A stretch of DNA of 64,000 nucleotides from Adhaeribacter swui (GCF_014217805.1 NZ_CP055156.1:5462585-5526584), one strand, 5' to 3'. Counted from the stretch's first letter, positions 16,856-26,052 are shown. Program-made: numbers and translations. The notes: generated from the sequence alone by a model not told the origin.

Positions 16856-18865
16856 ATGTTTAAGCCAACTTTAACTAAGTACTTATTAGCCGCCAGTTTA
16901 GGCACCTGCGCGCTTTCTTCTTACGTATCCGTTACGGATACTGCTTCGTTTTTACAGGATGGGGGCAGATGGGTAGCGCCTCCTTCGGCTGATCAAATTA
17001 AAAATCCTTATCCCGTAGAACCGCTTACCTTAACGCAGGGCGAAGAATTGTTTGTGATGTATTGCGCTCCATGCCACGGCGAGAATGGTTACGGCGATGG
17101 TGCCGCCGGAGGTGCCATGGGAGTTAAGCCGGCTAACTTTCATTCGCCGGTAGTACAAAAACAAAAGGACGGCGCTTTGTTCTGGAAATTATCGGAGGGT
17201 CGGGGCAACATGCCACCGTTTAAAGAATCTTTATCGGAAGAACAAAGATGGCAACTGGTCGCGTACTTGCGCAAGCTCGGTGAAACTGTCGATAACTCAG
17301 CGGCGGCTACGGCAGCTACTCCTGCAAATTCTACAAACGCTAAAACAGCTACTAGCCCAGCCGCAATACCAGCAACCGCTAACAAAACAAGCACAGCTCA
17401 GACAAAATCCCCGGAACCCAAGCAAAACATAGCTCCTTCTACTCCACCGACTTCTGCGAAAACAAATACACCGGCTGCCGAAGCCACCAAAGATGGACCG
17501 GAAATTAAAACCCCGACTTCGCTCCGGCCCGACATTAAAGTTTCGCATGTAATGAAGATTGGCCCATCGGCTATCCGTTTGTTCCGGCACCCAAAAACCG
17601 GCGATTTCTGGTACAATACCTTCGAGGGTGACGTATATAACATTGGAAACCTGGAAAAGAAAGGAACTAAACCACAGAAAATATTTACCGCTGCGGAGCA
17701 TGGCATTACTCGTTTACAGGGCGCGGCTTTCCATAATAACAGCTTGTTTTTGTGCGGAAATACCAGCGTAAACAATGGCAAAGGCACTACCGGTCGCATG
17801 GTTCGCTACGATTTAGGTGCTAATGGCAAATCCACGATGACAGAGGTGTTTAACACCGTAGAGTACGGCACCAATGCTACCACCTTCGACCACGGCTGGA
17901 ATGCATTGGAAGTAAGCCCTGATGGGAAATATATTTACGTAAACACCGGCGCCCGTACCGACCACGGCGAAGTACAGGATAACCGCGGCGCCTACCCGAA
18001 TGCCCGCGACAATGCCTTAACGGCGAAAATTTACCGTTTCCCGATTAATGCAAAAAATTTATTATTACCCGACGATGTACAAAAATTAAAAGCCGATGGG
18101 TATCTTTTTGCCGAAGGCGTACGGAATGCTTTTGATATGGCATTTGACCCGAATGGTAATTTATTTGGCGTATCCAACTCCCCGGATTATGATGCACCCG
18201 AAGATATGTTCTGGCTGCGCCAAGGCCATCATTATGGCTTTCCGTGGGTGTTTGGGGGCATCGATAATCCGCAGCAATATCCCGGTTGGAACCCAAGTCC
18301 CGAAACCGATCCGTTTATCGGCAAAAATGCCCATGCCTGGATTGTAAAATACTTCCACGACGATCCTACTTTCCCGAAACCACCGGCTGGGGTTAAGTTT
18401 ACCCCGGGCGTACAAAACCTGGGCCCTGCCGCTAACGAATACCGCGACGTGGCGTCCGGTAAAGTAACCGACGGCGATTTAACCGGCCAAACCGTAAGTA
18501 CCTTTAATGCCCACAGCTCGCCTTTAGCCTTATTTTTCGATACCAAAAAAGTATTAGCCGATGAATTTAAAGGCGATGGCTTTGTGATGCGCTACACCGG
18601 CGGAGGGAGAGCCGGAGCCAATAATTTACTCCGGAAAGAAGGCCGGGATTTATTGCATTTAAAATTAACTTACGACCCCGCCACCGATAACTACTTTGTA
18701 AAAACTTACCGTTTGGTCGAAAACTTTAATGCGCCAGTGGATGCGGTACTGGTGGGTAACGATGTGTACATTATGGAATACGCCGGCCAATCCGACGCCA
18801 ACATCTGGAAAATCACTTTACCTAAAGGCTCTAAAACCAGCGCCCAGCAAACTTCTATGAAGTAA
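16856..18865 (+). CDS. Cytochrome c - sorbosone dehydrogenase-like fusion protein
   Basis: Two domains are joined by a linker. Residues about 45-145 form a class I cytochrome c with the heme motif CAPCH (C70 to H74) and the likely axial methionine M119 in NMPPF. Residues about 147-215 are a low-complexity Ala/Thr/Pro linker. Residues about 220-665 are a PQQ-type beta-propeller very similar to the protein at 5284 (shared TFDHGWNALE, GARTDHGEVQDN, GHHYGFPW). The N-terminus has a hydrophobic export segment. The domain order suggests direct electron transfer from sugar oxidation to heme. It lies 227 bp after susD and is followed by a terminator. Cofactor and sugar are inferred. Confidence 0.87.
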   Translation: MFKPTLTKYLLAASLGTCALSSYVSVTDTASFLQDGGRWVAPPSADQIKNPYPVEPLTLTQGEELFVMYCAPCHGENGYGDGAAGGAMGVKPANFHSPVVQKQKDGALFWKLSEGRGNMPPFKESLSEEQRWQLVAYLRKLGETVDNSAAATAATPANSTNAKTATSPAAIPATANKTSTAQTKSPEPKQNIAPSTPPTSAKTNTPAAEATKDGPEIKTPTSLRPDIKVSHVMKIGPSAIRLFRHPKTGDFWYNTFEGDVYNIGNLEKKGTKPQKIFTAAEHGITRLQGAAFHNNSLFLCGNTSVNNGKGTTGRMVRYDLGANGKSTMTEVFNTVEYGTNATTFDHGWNALEVSPDGKYIYVNTGARTDHGEVQDNRGAYPNARDNALTAKIYRFPINAKNLLLPDDVQKLKADGYLFAEGVRNAFDMAFDPNGNLFGVSNSPDYDAPEDMFWLRQGHHYGFPWVFGGIDNPQQYPGWNPSPETDPFIGKNAHAWIVKYFHDDPTFPKPPAGVKFTPGVQNLGPAANEYRDVASGKVTDGDLTGQTVSTFNAHSSPLALFFDTKKVLADEFKGDGFVMRYTGGGRAGANNLLRKEGRDLLHLKLTYDPATDNYFVKTYRLVENFNAPVDAVLVGNDVYIMEYAGQSDANIWKITLPKGSKTSAQQTSMK

Positions 18866-18892
18866 AAGATTAAAATTTTTGTTTTTAGCTAT

Positions 18893-18932
18893 TTAAGCCG
18901 AAGTATGGTCACGTACTTCGGCTTAATTTTTT
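18893..18932 (+). terminator. Rho-independent terminator
   Basis: A 13-bp stem (18893-18905 with 18914-18926, TTAAGCCGAAGTA and complement), an 8-base loop and a following T6 close the fusion dehydrogenase gene. Confidence 0.9.
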
Positions 18933-18992
18933 AAATTTCCGGTTTTTACTTTCACATGTACTTATCAGGTAATAACCATATAATCTGCTACT

Positions 18993-20270
18993 ATGAAAAA
19001 ATTGGCTATTTACTTATGTTCGTTGTTTTTGCTTTTAGGCTGCTCTAAACCCAATCCGGATACGGCCTCTTACCAAGCCTTTACCGGCGCAACTATAATT
19101 GATGGCAACGGGGCAGAACCTATTTTAAACGGTGTTTTACTTATCCGTAATGGGCGGGTATTGGCGGTTGGTACCCAGGCCGCGATTGAGATTCCGGAAA
19201 ATGCTGCGGTTCAGGATGTAAAAGGCAAATTTATTATGCCGGGCATTATTAATGCGCACGGGCACGTAGGCGATGTAAAAGGCATTGAACCCGGCCATTA
19301 TTCCACGCAAAATTTGCTGGATAATTTAGGCATTTACGCCCGCTATGGCATAACTACAGTAGTAAGTCTGGGGGGCGATAAAAAAGAAGCGGAACCTTTG
19401 CGGGCTGTGCACGATACCACCTCTACGCAACGGGCGCGGCTGTATATTGCCGGCGAAGTAATTACCGGAAAATCGCCCGCCGAAGCGGTAGCGGTAGTAA
19501 ATCAAAATCACCAAATGGGAGTAGATTTCATGAAAATCCGGGTAGATGACCAGCTCGGTACCGCTCCCAGAATGCCCGCAGAAATTTACCGGGCCGTAAT
19601 CGACCGGTCGCACCAACTCGGCTATAAAATTGCGACCCACATGTATTCCCTGGCGGATGCCCGTAGTTTGCTGGATGCCGGTTCAGATTTAATGGCTCAT
19701 AGCGTACGCGACCAGCCCGTAGATGCTGCCTTTATTCAGCTTATGAAAAAGAAAAACGTAGCCTACTGCCCTACCCTTACCCGCGAGCTTTCTACGTTTG
19801 TGTACGGCGATACCGCAATTTTTTTTAAAGATCCCTTCTTTCAGCGCGAATACGATAATGCGGTTATTCAACCTTTACTGGATCCCGCACGCCAGCAGCA
19901 GATGCGCGAAAGCAAAAGCGCCCAAACGTATAAAAAACAACTGCCCGTAGCTATGGCAAATTTAAAAACCTTAAGCGATCAGGGAGTTCCCATTGTATTT
20001 GGCACCGATAGCGGTATGCCTGCCCGGTTTATGGGCTACTTTGAACACCTGGAAATGGCCATGATGGCCGAAGCCGGACTATCCCCAGCTCAAATTGTTG
20101 CCTCCGCTACTAAAAATGCAGCACAATACATGGGCTTAAAAAATGTAGGCACTTTAGCAAAGGGCAACTGGGCTGATTTTTTAATTCTGGACGAAAATCC
20201 ACTAACCGATATCCGGAATACTCAAAAGCTGAATAAGGTGTACATCGGCGGGAAAGAAGTTAAAAAATAA
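18993..20270 (+). CDS. Amidohydrolase lipoprotein (imidazolonepropionase/prolidase-like)
   Basis: The protein is 425 residues long with a lipobox cysteine at residue 17 (LLLGC), so it is membrane anchored on the periplasmic side. It has the amidohydrolase HxH at H89/H91 (NAHGHVG), a further histidine in ATHMYS, another in MAHSVRD, and the metal aspartate in FGTDSGMP. The C-terminal ADFLILDENPL closes the typical composite domain. It is the second amidohydrolase of this island and belongs to a different subgroup from the one at 3842. It starts 61 bp after a terminator, so it is probably expressed separately. Substrate unknown; peptides or N-acyl compounds are possible. Confidence 0.87.
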   Translation: MKKLAIYLCSLFLLLGCSKPNPDTASYQAFTGATIIDGNGAEPILNGVLLIRNGRVLAVGTQAAIEIPENAAVQDVKGKFIMPGIINAHGHVGDVKGIEPGHYSTQNLLDNLGIYARYGITTVVSLGGDKKEAEPLRAVHDTTSTQRARLYIAGEVITGKSPAEAVAVVNQNHQMGVDFMKIRVDDQLGTAPRMPAEIYRAVIDRSHQLGYKIATHMYSLADARSLLDAGSDLMAHSVRDQPVDAAFIQLMKKKNVAYCPTLTRELSTFVYGDTAIFFKDPFFQREYDNAVIQPLLDPARQQQMRESKSAQTYKKQLPVAMANLKTLSDQGVPIVFGTDSGMPARFMGYFEHLEMAMMAEAGLSPAQIVASATKNAAQYMGLKNVGTLAKGNWADFLILDENPLTDIRNTQKLNKVYIGGKEVKK

Positions 20271-20723
20271 TTTTGATGCAGCTAATTTATAATAAAAACC
20301 GTTTCGGATTTATCTTAAAAACAAATAAGGCTGCTAGAAACCAACGCATTAAAGCCTATGGCGAAGCTTGCTGGTGAAAATACGAAAACTGTCGGAAGAA
20401 TTAATTTTAAAATTTTAATTTTTGTGTTTTTAAACTTTACCGCAACTCCTGCTAGTTTGTATACGATGGCGTAGATTTACTTATCTGTCCCGCAATCCGA
20501 TCTCCCGCCAGCTTGTAGCTGGTGGGAAATAATAATGGGAAGTTTTCAACTTCCGGCCAGTTGAAAACTGGCCACTATAGACCGCTCCCAGTTACACTGC
20601 GTTAAACTGGGAGCAGGTATATACCCTGTTATATTACTTAATTATCATAAACCCACCCGTTACTTATAAGTACAATGATTATTCTAGGCTGGCTTTTTAT
20701 CGATTTTTAAGTTTTTCGGGCAC
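20271..20723. other. 453-bp intergenic region with clustered hairpins
   Basis: The region contains an A/T palindrome (about 20399-20420) and four consecutive hairpins at 20503-20614, described separately. No gene was seen. Confidence 0.6.
20503..20614. repeat. Four consecutive small hairpins
   Basis: In order these are 20503-20527 (TCCCGCCAGCT arms, 3-base loop, one wobble), 20538-20551 region (GGAAGTT/AACTTCC), 20555-20573 (GGCCAGTT/AACTGGCC, loop GAA) and 20584-20614 (GCTCCCAGTT/AACTGGGAGC). The spacing is tight, so the block would fold as a chain of stems in RNA or ssDNA. Confidence 0.8.
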
Positions 20724-21344
20724 ATGAAAAAACATTTACTAATTTTATTCTCTTGCATTATTTATCATTCAGGAGTAGCTCAAACGAATGCGGAGGTAAA
20801 CCCTGTTAGGCAGAGGGTGCATTATGGCTTTAAAGTTGGTCTGAACTACGCCAACATGAATTTTAATAAAGGCTACCCCACCCCTGCTACTCCGGTTAAG
20901 GCTTCTTGGCGACCGGGTTTTCTGCTTGGCTTTTTCTTAGAGGTTCCTTTGCCATATAATTTTTCGCTGCAACAAGAGTATTTGTATACGCAAATCAACG
21001 GCACGCACCAAGGCTTGCAAACGCAATACGGCCACAGCTACTTGTCTTTGCCCTTGTTGCTGAAGTACCGGCTTTTGCCCAAAGTAGTAATTATGGCGGG
21101 ACCGCAGTTTGAATTATTGATTGCTGCCCAAGAAAAAGCGAACGGCCAAACTACCAACACAACCCACGAAACAGAAGAACGAAGTATTGGCTTTACCGCC
21201 GGGTTAGGATTTCGGGTAAGTAAATTTTTAAGTTTAAACGCCCGCTTTATGCATGGTTTTAACCACATCGGCATTACTCAAAGAACAAACGCGCTGGAAT
21301 ATAAATACGAATTATTGCAAATAGCCACCGATTTTCGTTTCTGA
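20724..21344 (+). CDS. Outer membrane beta-barrel protein (PorT-like family)
   Basis: A signal peptide (residues 1-19, ending GVAQ) is followed by about 185 residues of alternating strands: YGFKVGLNYANMNF, then GFLLGFFLEVPL, then LSLPLLLKYRLL, then SIGFTAGLGFRVSKFLSLNARF, ending with an aromatic F strand. This is the small eight-stranded barrel family widely annotated as PorT or outer membrane protein beta-barrel in Bacteroidetes. No partner gene is adjacent. Its role is unknown; structural or adhesion roles are common guesses for the family. Confidence 0.85.
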   Translation: MKKHLLILFSCIIYHSGVAQTNAEVNPVRQRVHYGFKVGLNYANMNFNKGYPTPATPVKASWRPGFLLGFFLEVPLPYNFSLQQEYLYTQINGTHQGLQTQYGHSYLSLPLLLKYRLLPKVVIMAGPQFELLIAAQEKANGQTTNTTHETEERSIGFTAGLGFRVSKFLSLNARFMHGFNHIGITQRTNALEYKYELLQIATDFRF

Positions 21345-21390
21345 TATCATTGGTTGTCCCAATCAAAAAAGATGCTGGTAAGAGCTTGTT

Positions 21391-21456
21391 AGCAGATTCA
21401 TTAGAAAGCATATTTTTAAAAATCTTAATACTTGCGTGCTTTCTAATAAATCTGCT
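21391..21456. terminator. Bidirectional terminator-like inverted repeat
   Basis: Arms 21391-21410 and 21437-21456 pair over about 20 bp with one mismatch (AGCAGATTCATTAGAAAGCA and complement). It sits between the converging barrel and AhpD-like genes. Confidence 0.65.
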
Positions 21457-21493
21457 TATAAAAGCTATTTTCCTGTACCGCATTAATTTAGGA

Positions 21494-21931
21494 TTATTCT
21501 AGCGGCAACTCCGACGTAATAGCAATCCGGTTCCAGGCGTTGATGGTTATAATGGCCATTACTACTTGCGCTAAATAATTTTTACCCAGGAGCTGCTCAG
21601 CTTTTTGGTAGGTAGCAGGCTGCACTCCACCCTGGTAAATCAAGGTAACTTCCTCCGTTAAAGCCAAGATAATTTTTTCTTCTTCGGTAAATAAACCGGC
21701 TTCTTTCCAGGCATTTAGCAGGAACAGGCGCTGCGGGGTTTCGCCTTGCTTCAGGGCATCTTTGGTGTGCATATTTAAACAATACGCACAGCCATTTATT
21801 TGCGAAGCCCTTACTTTAATTAGCTCCTGATGTGTTTTAGATAATCCGGAACTGCGTACGTAATGTTCTAAGCCGTACATGGCTTTTAAAGCCTGGGGTT
21901 CGGCTTCGTTAATGTTTACTCTGGTGTTCAT
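21494..21931 (-). CDS. Carboxymuconolactone decarboxylase/AhpD-like protein
   Basis: This is a 145-residue helical AhpD-fold protein. The CxxC-x3-H redox motif is present: C48, C51 and H55 in CAYCLNMH, with the preceding KVRASQINGC block typical of the alkylhydroperoxidase-like core. Such proteins reduce peroxides or serve as thiol-disulfide partners. It lies 62 bp downstream of a Crp/Fnr regulator gene on the same strand, a pairing seen repeatedly in Bacteroidetes, so that regulator probably controls it. The 145-residue length is normal for the family. Confidence 0.92.
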   Translation of the reverse strand: MNTRVNINEAEPQALKAMYGLEHYVRSSGLSKTHQELIKVRASQINGCAYCLNMHTKDALKQGETPQRLFLLNAWKEAGLFTEEEKIILALTEEVTLIYQGGVQPATYQKAEQLLGKNYLAQVVMAIITINAWNRIAITSELPLE

Positions 21932-21993
21932 TGTTTTAAGTTTTAATATAGCGCAAAGCTATGCTGAGCCTGTTACTTAAAACTTAAACTGGT

Positions 21994-22479
21994 TTAAGAA
22001 ATGCTTTTCTTCCGGATTTCGCTTAAGTACTCCGGCGTAAAACCTAAAAAGGAGGCTAGTAAATACTGCGGTACCCGTTGCACAAACTCCGGGTAATTCT
22101 TTAAAAACTGGTGGTACATTTCTTCTTTGGAGTAATCGTAAATGTATTTAATGCGCCATTGGTAAGCCGCGTAAGCTTTTTGATAGACCAACCGGAAGTA
22201 TTTCTCCAGGATCGGCAGCTGCTTTAAAAGAGTTTCCTGCGCCTGCCAGCTAATCGCCATGATTCGAGAGTTTTCAACCGCCTGGATGCCGAAAGTACTT
22301 GGCTGCTGTGTGGCATACGAAGAATAATCCGAGAGCCACCAATTCTCAATGGCAAATTGCGTGGTTTGTTCCACCCCTTGATCGTTCGTAAAATAGAGCC
22401 GCAAACAACCCTGCTCCACAAAATAATTAGCGCGACAAACCTGACCGTTTATCAAAAGATTTTCTTTCTTTTTAATCAC
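21994..22479 (-). CDS. Crp/Fnr family transcriptional regulator, start unclear
   Basis: It has a cyclic-nucleotide-binding-like beta barrel (NGQVCRANYFVEQGCLRLYF) and a C-terminal helix-turn-helix (VPQYLLASFLGFTPEYLSEIR). The GTG at 22479 gives 161 residues, shorter than the usual 190 or so. In the same frame, codons up to 22554 encode HIQKFVNLPEDACPIIADHF, which resembles the missing N-terminus of this family, but no ATG, GTG or TTG occurs before an in-frame stop at 22555-22557. Either a rare start such as ATC/CTG is used or the true start has been lost. The effector of this subgroup is unknown. Confidence 0.82.
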   Translation of the reverse strand: MIKKKENLLINGQVCRANYFVEQGCLRLYFTNDQGVEQTTQFAIENWWLSDYSSYATQQPSTFGIQAVENSRIMAISWQAQETLLKQLPILEKYFRLVYQKAYAAYQWRIKYIYDYSKEEMYHQFLKNYPEFVQRVPQYLLASFLGFTPEYLSEIRKKSIS

Positions 22480-22607
22480 AAGTAAACTAAAATGATCTGC
22501 AATTATCGGGCAGGCATCTTCTGGCAGGTTAACAAACTTTTGGATGTGGGCAAATTATTTTTCGGCCAATTTTAAAATTTTGTAATGGTAGTAACGGGCA
22601 ATGTAGT

Positions 22608-23129
22608 TTATATTTTAAAATTAAGCAGCGTTTGGTAAGGATCGCCAGGTAAGTCAAGCAATTGACAAAAGGCAGGTTCCGTTTTAAAGCCTTGTGCTTT
22701 TAATCGACGCACATGCTGCTTGAAGGAATTGCCTTTTTCCAGAAGAATCTGATATTCTATCTGCATATGCCGAAAAGCCAATTGCTCCGCCACGGGTTTA
22801 TTCTGACCAAAAATTTCGACCGGCAAATCTTCGATGGTAAAATTCGCTATAACCGTAAGTTCATCCTTAATATCTTTTTCCCTCAAAGTAAAATTAGCGC
22901 ATTCCGCAAAGTTGTGCTGGATTACCGATTTGAATAGCTCGATATTGGGGCAATAACAAATTACATCCAGATCGCTGCCAGGCACTTGAATATCTAACGG
23001 AAAAGTACCTACCAGAACGGGCGTAAACCCGGCTAATATATCCAGGAGTTGGTAATTGGTTAAAATGCGGTAGGCTTGCTGTTGTGCCGGCGAACCGTGT
23101 TGTAAATAGGTTATATCAGTAAAATCCAT
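22608..23129 (-). CDS. DUF4269 family protein (nucleotidyltransferase-like)
   Basis: The protein is 173 residues from the ATG at 23129 (MDFTDITYL), which fits the family start as I recall it. An upstream ATG at 23183 would add 18 residues without family resemblance. The block LVGTFPLDIQVPGSDLDVIC carries the GS-x-DxD-like pattern of nucleotidyltransferase folds. Later conserved parts include VEIFGQNKPV, FRHMQIEYQILLEKG and EPAFCQLLDLPGDPYQTLL. No biochemical function is established that I know of. It appears to be a lone gene. Confidence 0.82.
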   Translation of the reverse strand: MDFTDITYLQHGSPAQQQAYRILTNYQLLDILAGFTPVLVGTFPLDIQVPGSDLDVICYCPNIELFKSVIQHNFAECANFTLREKDIKDELTVIANFTIEDLPVEIFGQNKPVAEQLAFRHMQIEYQILLEKGNSFKQHVRRLKAQGFKTEPAFCQLLDLPGDPYQTLLNFKI

Positions 23130-23221
23130 AATGCCTGGTTTACTTGCACAGGCAAAGTTACTGGTTATACCACTATTCATCACGAGATTATCTGCTACTT
23201 GCTTTTTTATCTAAATATAAG

Positions 23222-23267
23222 ATAAAAAAATTGCCCGGAAAAACAGTTAAAACTGATTCTTCCGGGC
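23222..23267 (-). terminator. Terminator for the propeller-cytochrome gene
   Basis: Stem GCCCGGAA (23233-23240) with TTCCGGGC (23260-23267); a run of A at 23224-23230 reads as U7 on the minus strand. It lies 29 bp after the stop codon of the minus-strand gene ending at 23296. Confidence 0.85.
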
Positions 23268-23295
23268 GGATTTTTAAATTTCTTAGTTTTTATCC

Positions 23296-26052
23296 TTATT
23301 TCTTAGAAGCGAATACGGTATGTTCTTTATTTCCGCCGGCCATTAAATAAGCGATTAAGTCTTTTAATTCTTCTTCGTTTAAGCGGTTAATCATGCCGGG
23401 CATCATAATCGATACATTTGAAATTTTCGTGTTTACCACGTCTTTCTTCGGAATGTCGCGGAGCATATCCGGGGCAAATGGGTTCTGCGAAATCGAGTAT
23501 TTATCGCCGGTTTCGTTAACCAAACGGCCCAATACCGAGCTACCATCCTTCAGGTAAAACACCGTAGAAGCGTACTGATCTGATACGTATTTGCTGGGTT
23601 CAATAATCGATTCCAGCATATCGTTTACGGAGAAACGGGTACCCAGCTGGGTTAAATCCGGACCTACCGAACCACCTTCGCCGCGCATATTATGGCACGA
23701 AGCGCACATACTGGCTGCAAACATGGCTTTGCCTTGCTCAAAGTTGCGGTTTTCTAATTTACCTTGTACGGCCGCCACGGCTTCTTCCATATTCCAGTTA
23801 CGACCAGGTCCTTTTGGTTGTACCGCCGTTACGGCCATATCTAAACCGGAGCTGGTAAGTAAAGCGTTACCGGATAATTGGTTATAGTACTCCGTTTTAT
23901 CTTTGGGTACGTTTTGCAAAGCAATTTTCCGGGCTCTATCCAGGAAGCCGACAAAGCTTCGGCCCCCGGCGTAATTTTTAAATGCCGAAGCAAACCAGGA
24001 GAAATATTTATCTCGCAAAGCCGGAGTCCAGCCTTTTTTAGCTTCGCTTAAGGCGGTAGCATAAAACATTTGCTGAGCCGGTGGAATTTTAGCCAGCATG
24101 TTGGCAATATCTAAACCATACTGCGGGTTCCGTAAAATTAAATCGGACGACTCAGTAAAGTTTTTCTGGCTAGAGTTATCGTCTTTGGCTTGTTCGTACA
24201 AGGCTAAAGTTTTTGGCACAACGGTTGGCGAATCAATGTACACTAAAACTTTACACAACTGGCGATTCAGCTCGTTGCTGTTTTGCGCCGGATAATGGGC
24301 ACTCAGGTAAGTATTTAATTTAGCGGCCTGGGCGGCATCGGGTTTACCCATCCGGGCCAAAGTTACTTCGATGGCGCGCACTAAATCTAATTGCTGCTGC
24401 TCCGTTAACTGGCCATAATTTACTTTCATCAAATTAGCCAAAATCTGGCTTTTCACCGATTTTTCGCCGTTGCGGGCTAAAGCTAAAGCCGCTTGGGTAG
24501 CAATTACCGGATCTTTTTCGGTCAAGGCTTTTTGCTGCCATTGCGCTACTGGCTGGTGCTCTACGGCTACGCGGGCGGCGTAACGGATAAACCGGTCGTT
24601 GTCTTTTAAATACGGCCAGGCAAATTCTACGGCTCCGGCTTGGGCACCCGTATGATAGGCTTCCAACTTTTTGCGGGTTTCCTGAAGTTGTTTGGTTTCC
24701 GAGGTTAATTTGCTTGCAATGGTAGTGTTGGTGGGCTCGTTGCCAGTATAATAAACACGGTACAAATCCGAATCAATGCGGCGCCCACCGGTTAAGAAAT
24801 ACATGGCTCCATCCGGACCAATGGTACCATCGGTTAAAGGCAGCGGCGAACCCGAAATAAATTCTTCGGCAGTGGCAGTATATGTAGCACCTTTGGGTTC
24901 TAAATGCACGGCGTAGATAATCCCGAAGCTCCAGTCGAAGGCGTACATGGCCCGGCGGTATTTTTCCGGGAATTTCGCGTTCCGGCCGCTCATAAAGTTA
25001 GTCGGCGATCCTTGACCAATGTTTAATACGGCCGGTAAAGCATCGGCAAAACTTGGTGACCAGGAAACGTTACCCCGGCGCCAGCCAAATTCGGAGCCGC
25101 TGGTTACGTGCAAAATACGGGTTGGTTTGTACCAGGGCATACCAAAATCCCACTCCATATCCGAGTCGTAAGCAAACAATTCGCCGTCTTCGTTAAAGTC
25201 AATGTCGTAAGTGTTCCGTAAGCCAGCGCCAATCATTTCCCAGTTTTGGCCGGTTGGGTCTACTTTGGCAATCCAGCCGGCGGGGGCCATCCGGTCAGTA
25301 GCATGACCGCGTGGATCAGGAATTAAAGGTATTAAGTTGTCCTCACCCCAAACCTTCGGGATGCGGTAGGCATTCATGCCCGGGTTATCGGTAAAGTTAC
25401 CGGCTACCACGTACAACGATTTGCCATCCGGGGATAATTTAATACTATGCGGACCGTGCTCGCCTTCGCCTTTCAGTTCTTTGAGTAAAGTTATTTTATC
25501 ATACTGGTCGTCGTTGTTGGTGTCCTGCAGGCGGTACAAACCACTGCCTTTTTCAAATTCTTTGTTGCTGTTGTGATTAATCATCACGTACAGGCTGTTA
25601 AAGGCATATAACAAACCTTGCGCATAACCCATGCCCACTTTAGGCTTGGTGGTATCGGCGTTTACTGAATTGTCGATACCTACATTTAACCGCTCTACCT
25701 TGGGTTTACCGCCGGCCTTACCCATTGGGGTAATTTCCATGCGGTACAAAGACCCGTACTGGTCCGAAGTGATTAACCGACCTTTATCGTCGAAAGCCAT
25801 GGCCACCCAGGAACCTTGCTTGTTTTCCGAAGGGCTATACAGGTGTTCGGCTTTATAGCCGGTGGGCAATTTTAATTTATCTACCTTGGGGTTAGCCACA
25901 GCCTCGGCGGTGGCGGCAGTAGGTACCGCGGTTGCCGCTGCAACTGACTGTGCTTTGGTCTCGGCTTCTTTGGCATTCCGGCACGAAGTACCAATAAATA
26001 ACGAAACCGATACGGTGAGTAATAATTTTAAACCGGATTTACTTTTATTCAT
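23296..26052 (-). CDS. Propeller - HEAT repeat - cytochrome c lipoprotein (membrane-bound dehydrogenase type)
   Basis: This 918-residue lipoprotein (cysteine in IGTSC near residue 24) has three parts. An N-terminal beta-propeller (about 55-440) carries PDGKSLYVVAGN, GLRNTYDIDFNEDGELFAYDSDMEWDFG and EFGWRRG motifs. A helical HEAT-like stretch (about 450-740) follows. The C-terminal cytochrome c has CASCH at 783-787 and a late methionine-rich SIMMPGM segment, matching the heme-binding domain first described in Pirellula/Verrucomicrobium proteins. It is probably an electron-transferring sugar dehydrogenase. The domain order is the reverse of the fusion at 16856. It is transcribed alone and divergently from rhaM. 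Confidence 0.87.
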   Translation of the reverse strand: MNKSKSGLKLLLTVSVSLFIGTSCRNAKEAETKAQSVAAATAVPTAATAEAVANPKVDKLKLPTGYKAEHLYSPSENKQGSWVAMAFDDKGRLITSDQYGSLYRMEITPMGKAGGKPKVERLNVGIDNSVNADTTKPKVGMGYAQGLLYAFNSLYVMINHNSNKEFEKGSGLYRLQDTNNDDQYDKITLLKELKGEGEHGPHSIKLSPDGKSLYVVAGNFTDNPGMNAYRIPKVWGEDNLIPLIPDPRGHATDRMAPAGWIAKVDPTGQNWEMIGAGLRNTYDIDFNEDGELFAYDSDMEWDFGMPWYKPTRILHVTSGSEFGWRRGNVSWSPSFADALPAVLNIGQGSPTNFMSGRNAKFPEKYRRAMYAFDWSFGIIYAVHLEPKGATYTATAEEFISGSPLPLTDGTIGPDGAMYFLTGGRRIDSDLYRVYYTGNEPTNTTIASKLTSETKQLQETRKKLEAYHTGAQAGAVEFAWPYLKDNDRFIRYAARVAVEHQPVAQWQQKALTEKDPVIATQAALALARNGEKSVKSQILANLMKVNYGQLTEQQQLDLVRAIEVTLARMGKPDAAQAAKLNTYLSAHYPAQNSNELNRQLCKVLVYIDSPTVVPKTLALYEQAKDDNSSQKNFTESSDLILRNPQYGLDIANMLAKIPPAQQMFYATALSEAKKGWTPALRDKYFSWFASAFKNYAGGRSFVGFLDRARKIALQNVPKDKTEYYNQLSGNALLTSSGLDMAVTAVQPKGPGRNWNMEEAVAAVQGKLENRNFEQGKAMFAASMCASCHNMRGEGGSVGPDLTQLGTRFSVNDMLESIIEPSKYVSDQYASTVFYLKDGSSVLGRLVNETGDKYSISQNPFAPDMLRDIPKKDVVNTKISNVSIMMPGMINRLNEEELKDLIAYLMAGGNKEHTVFASKK

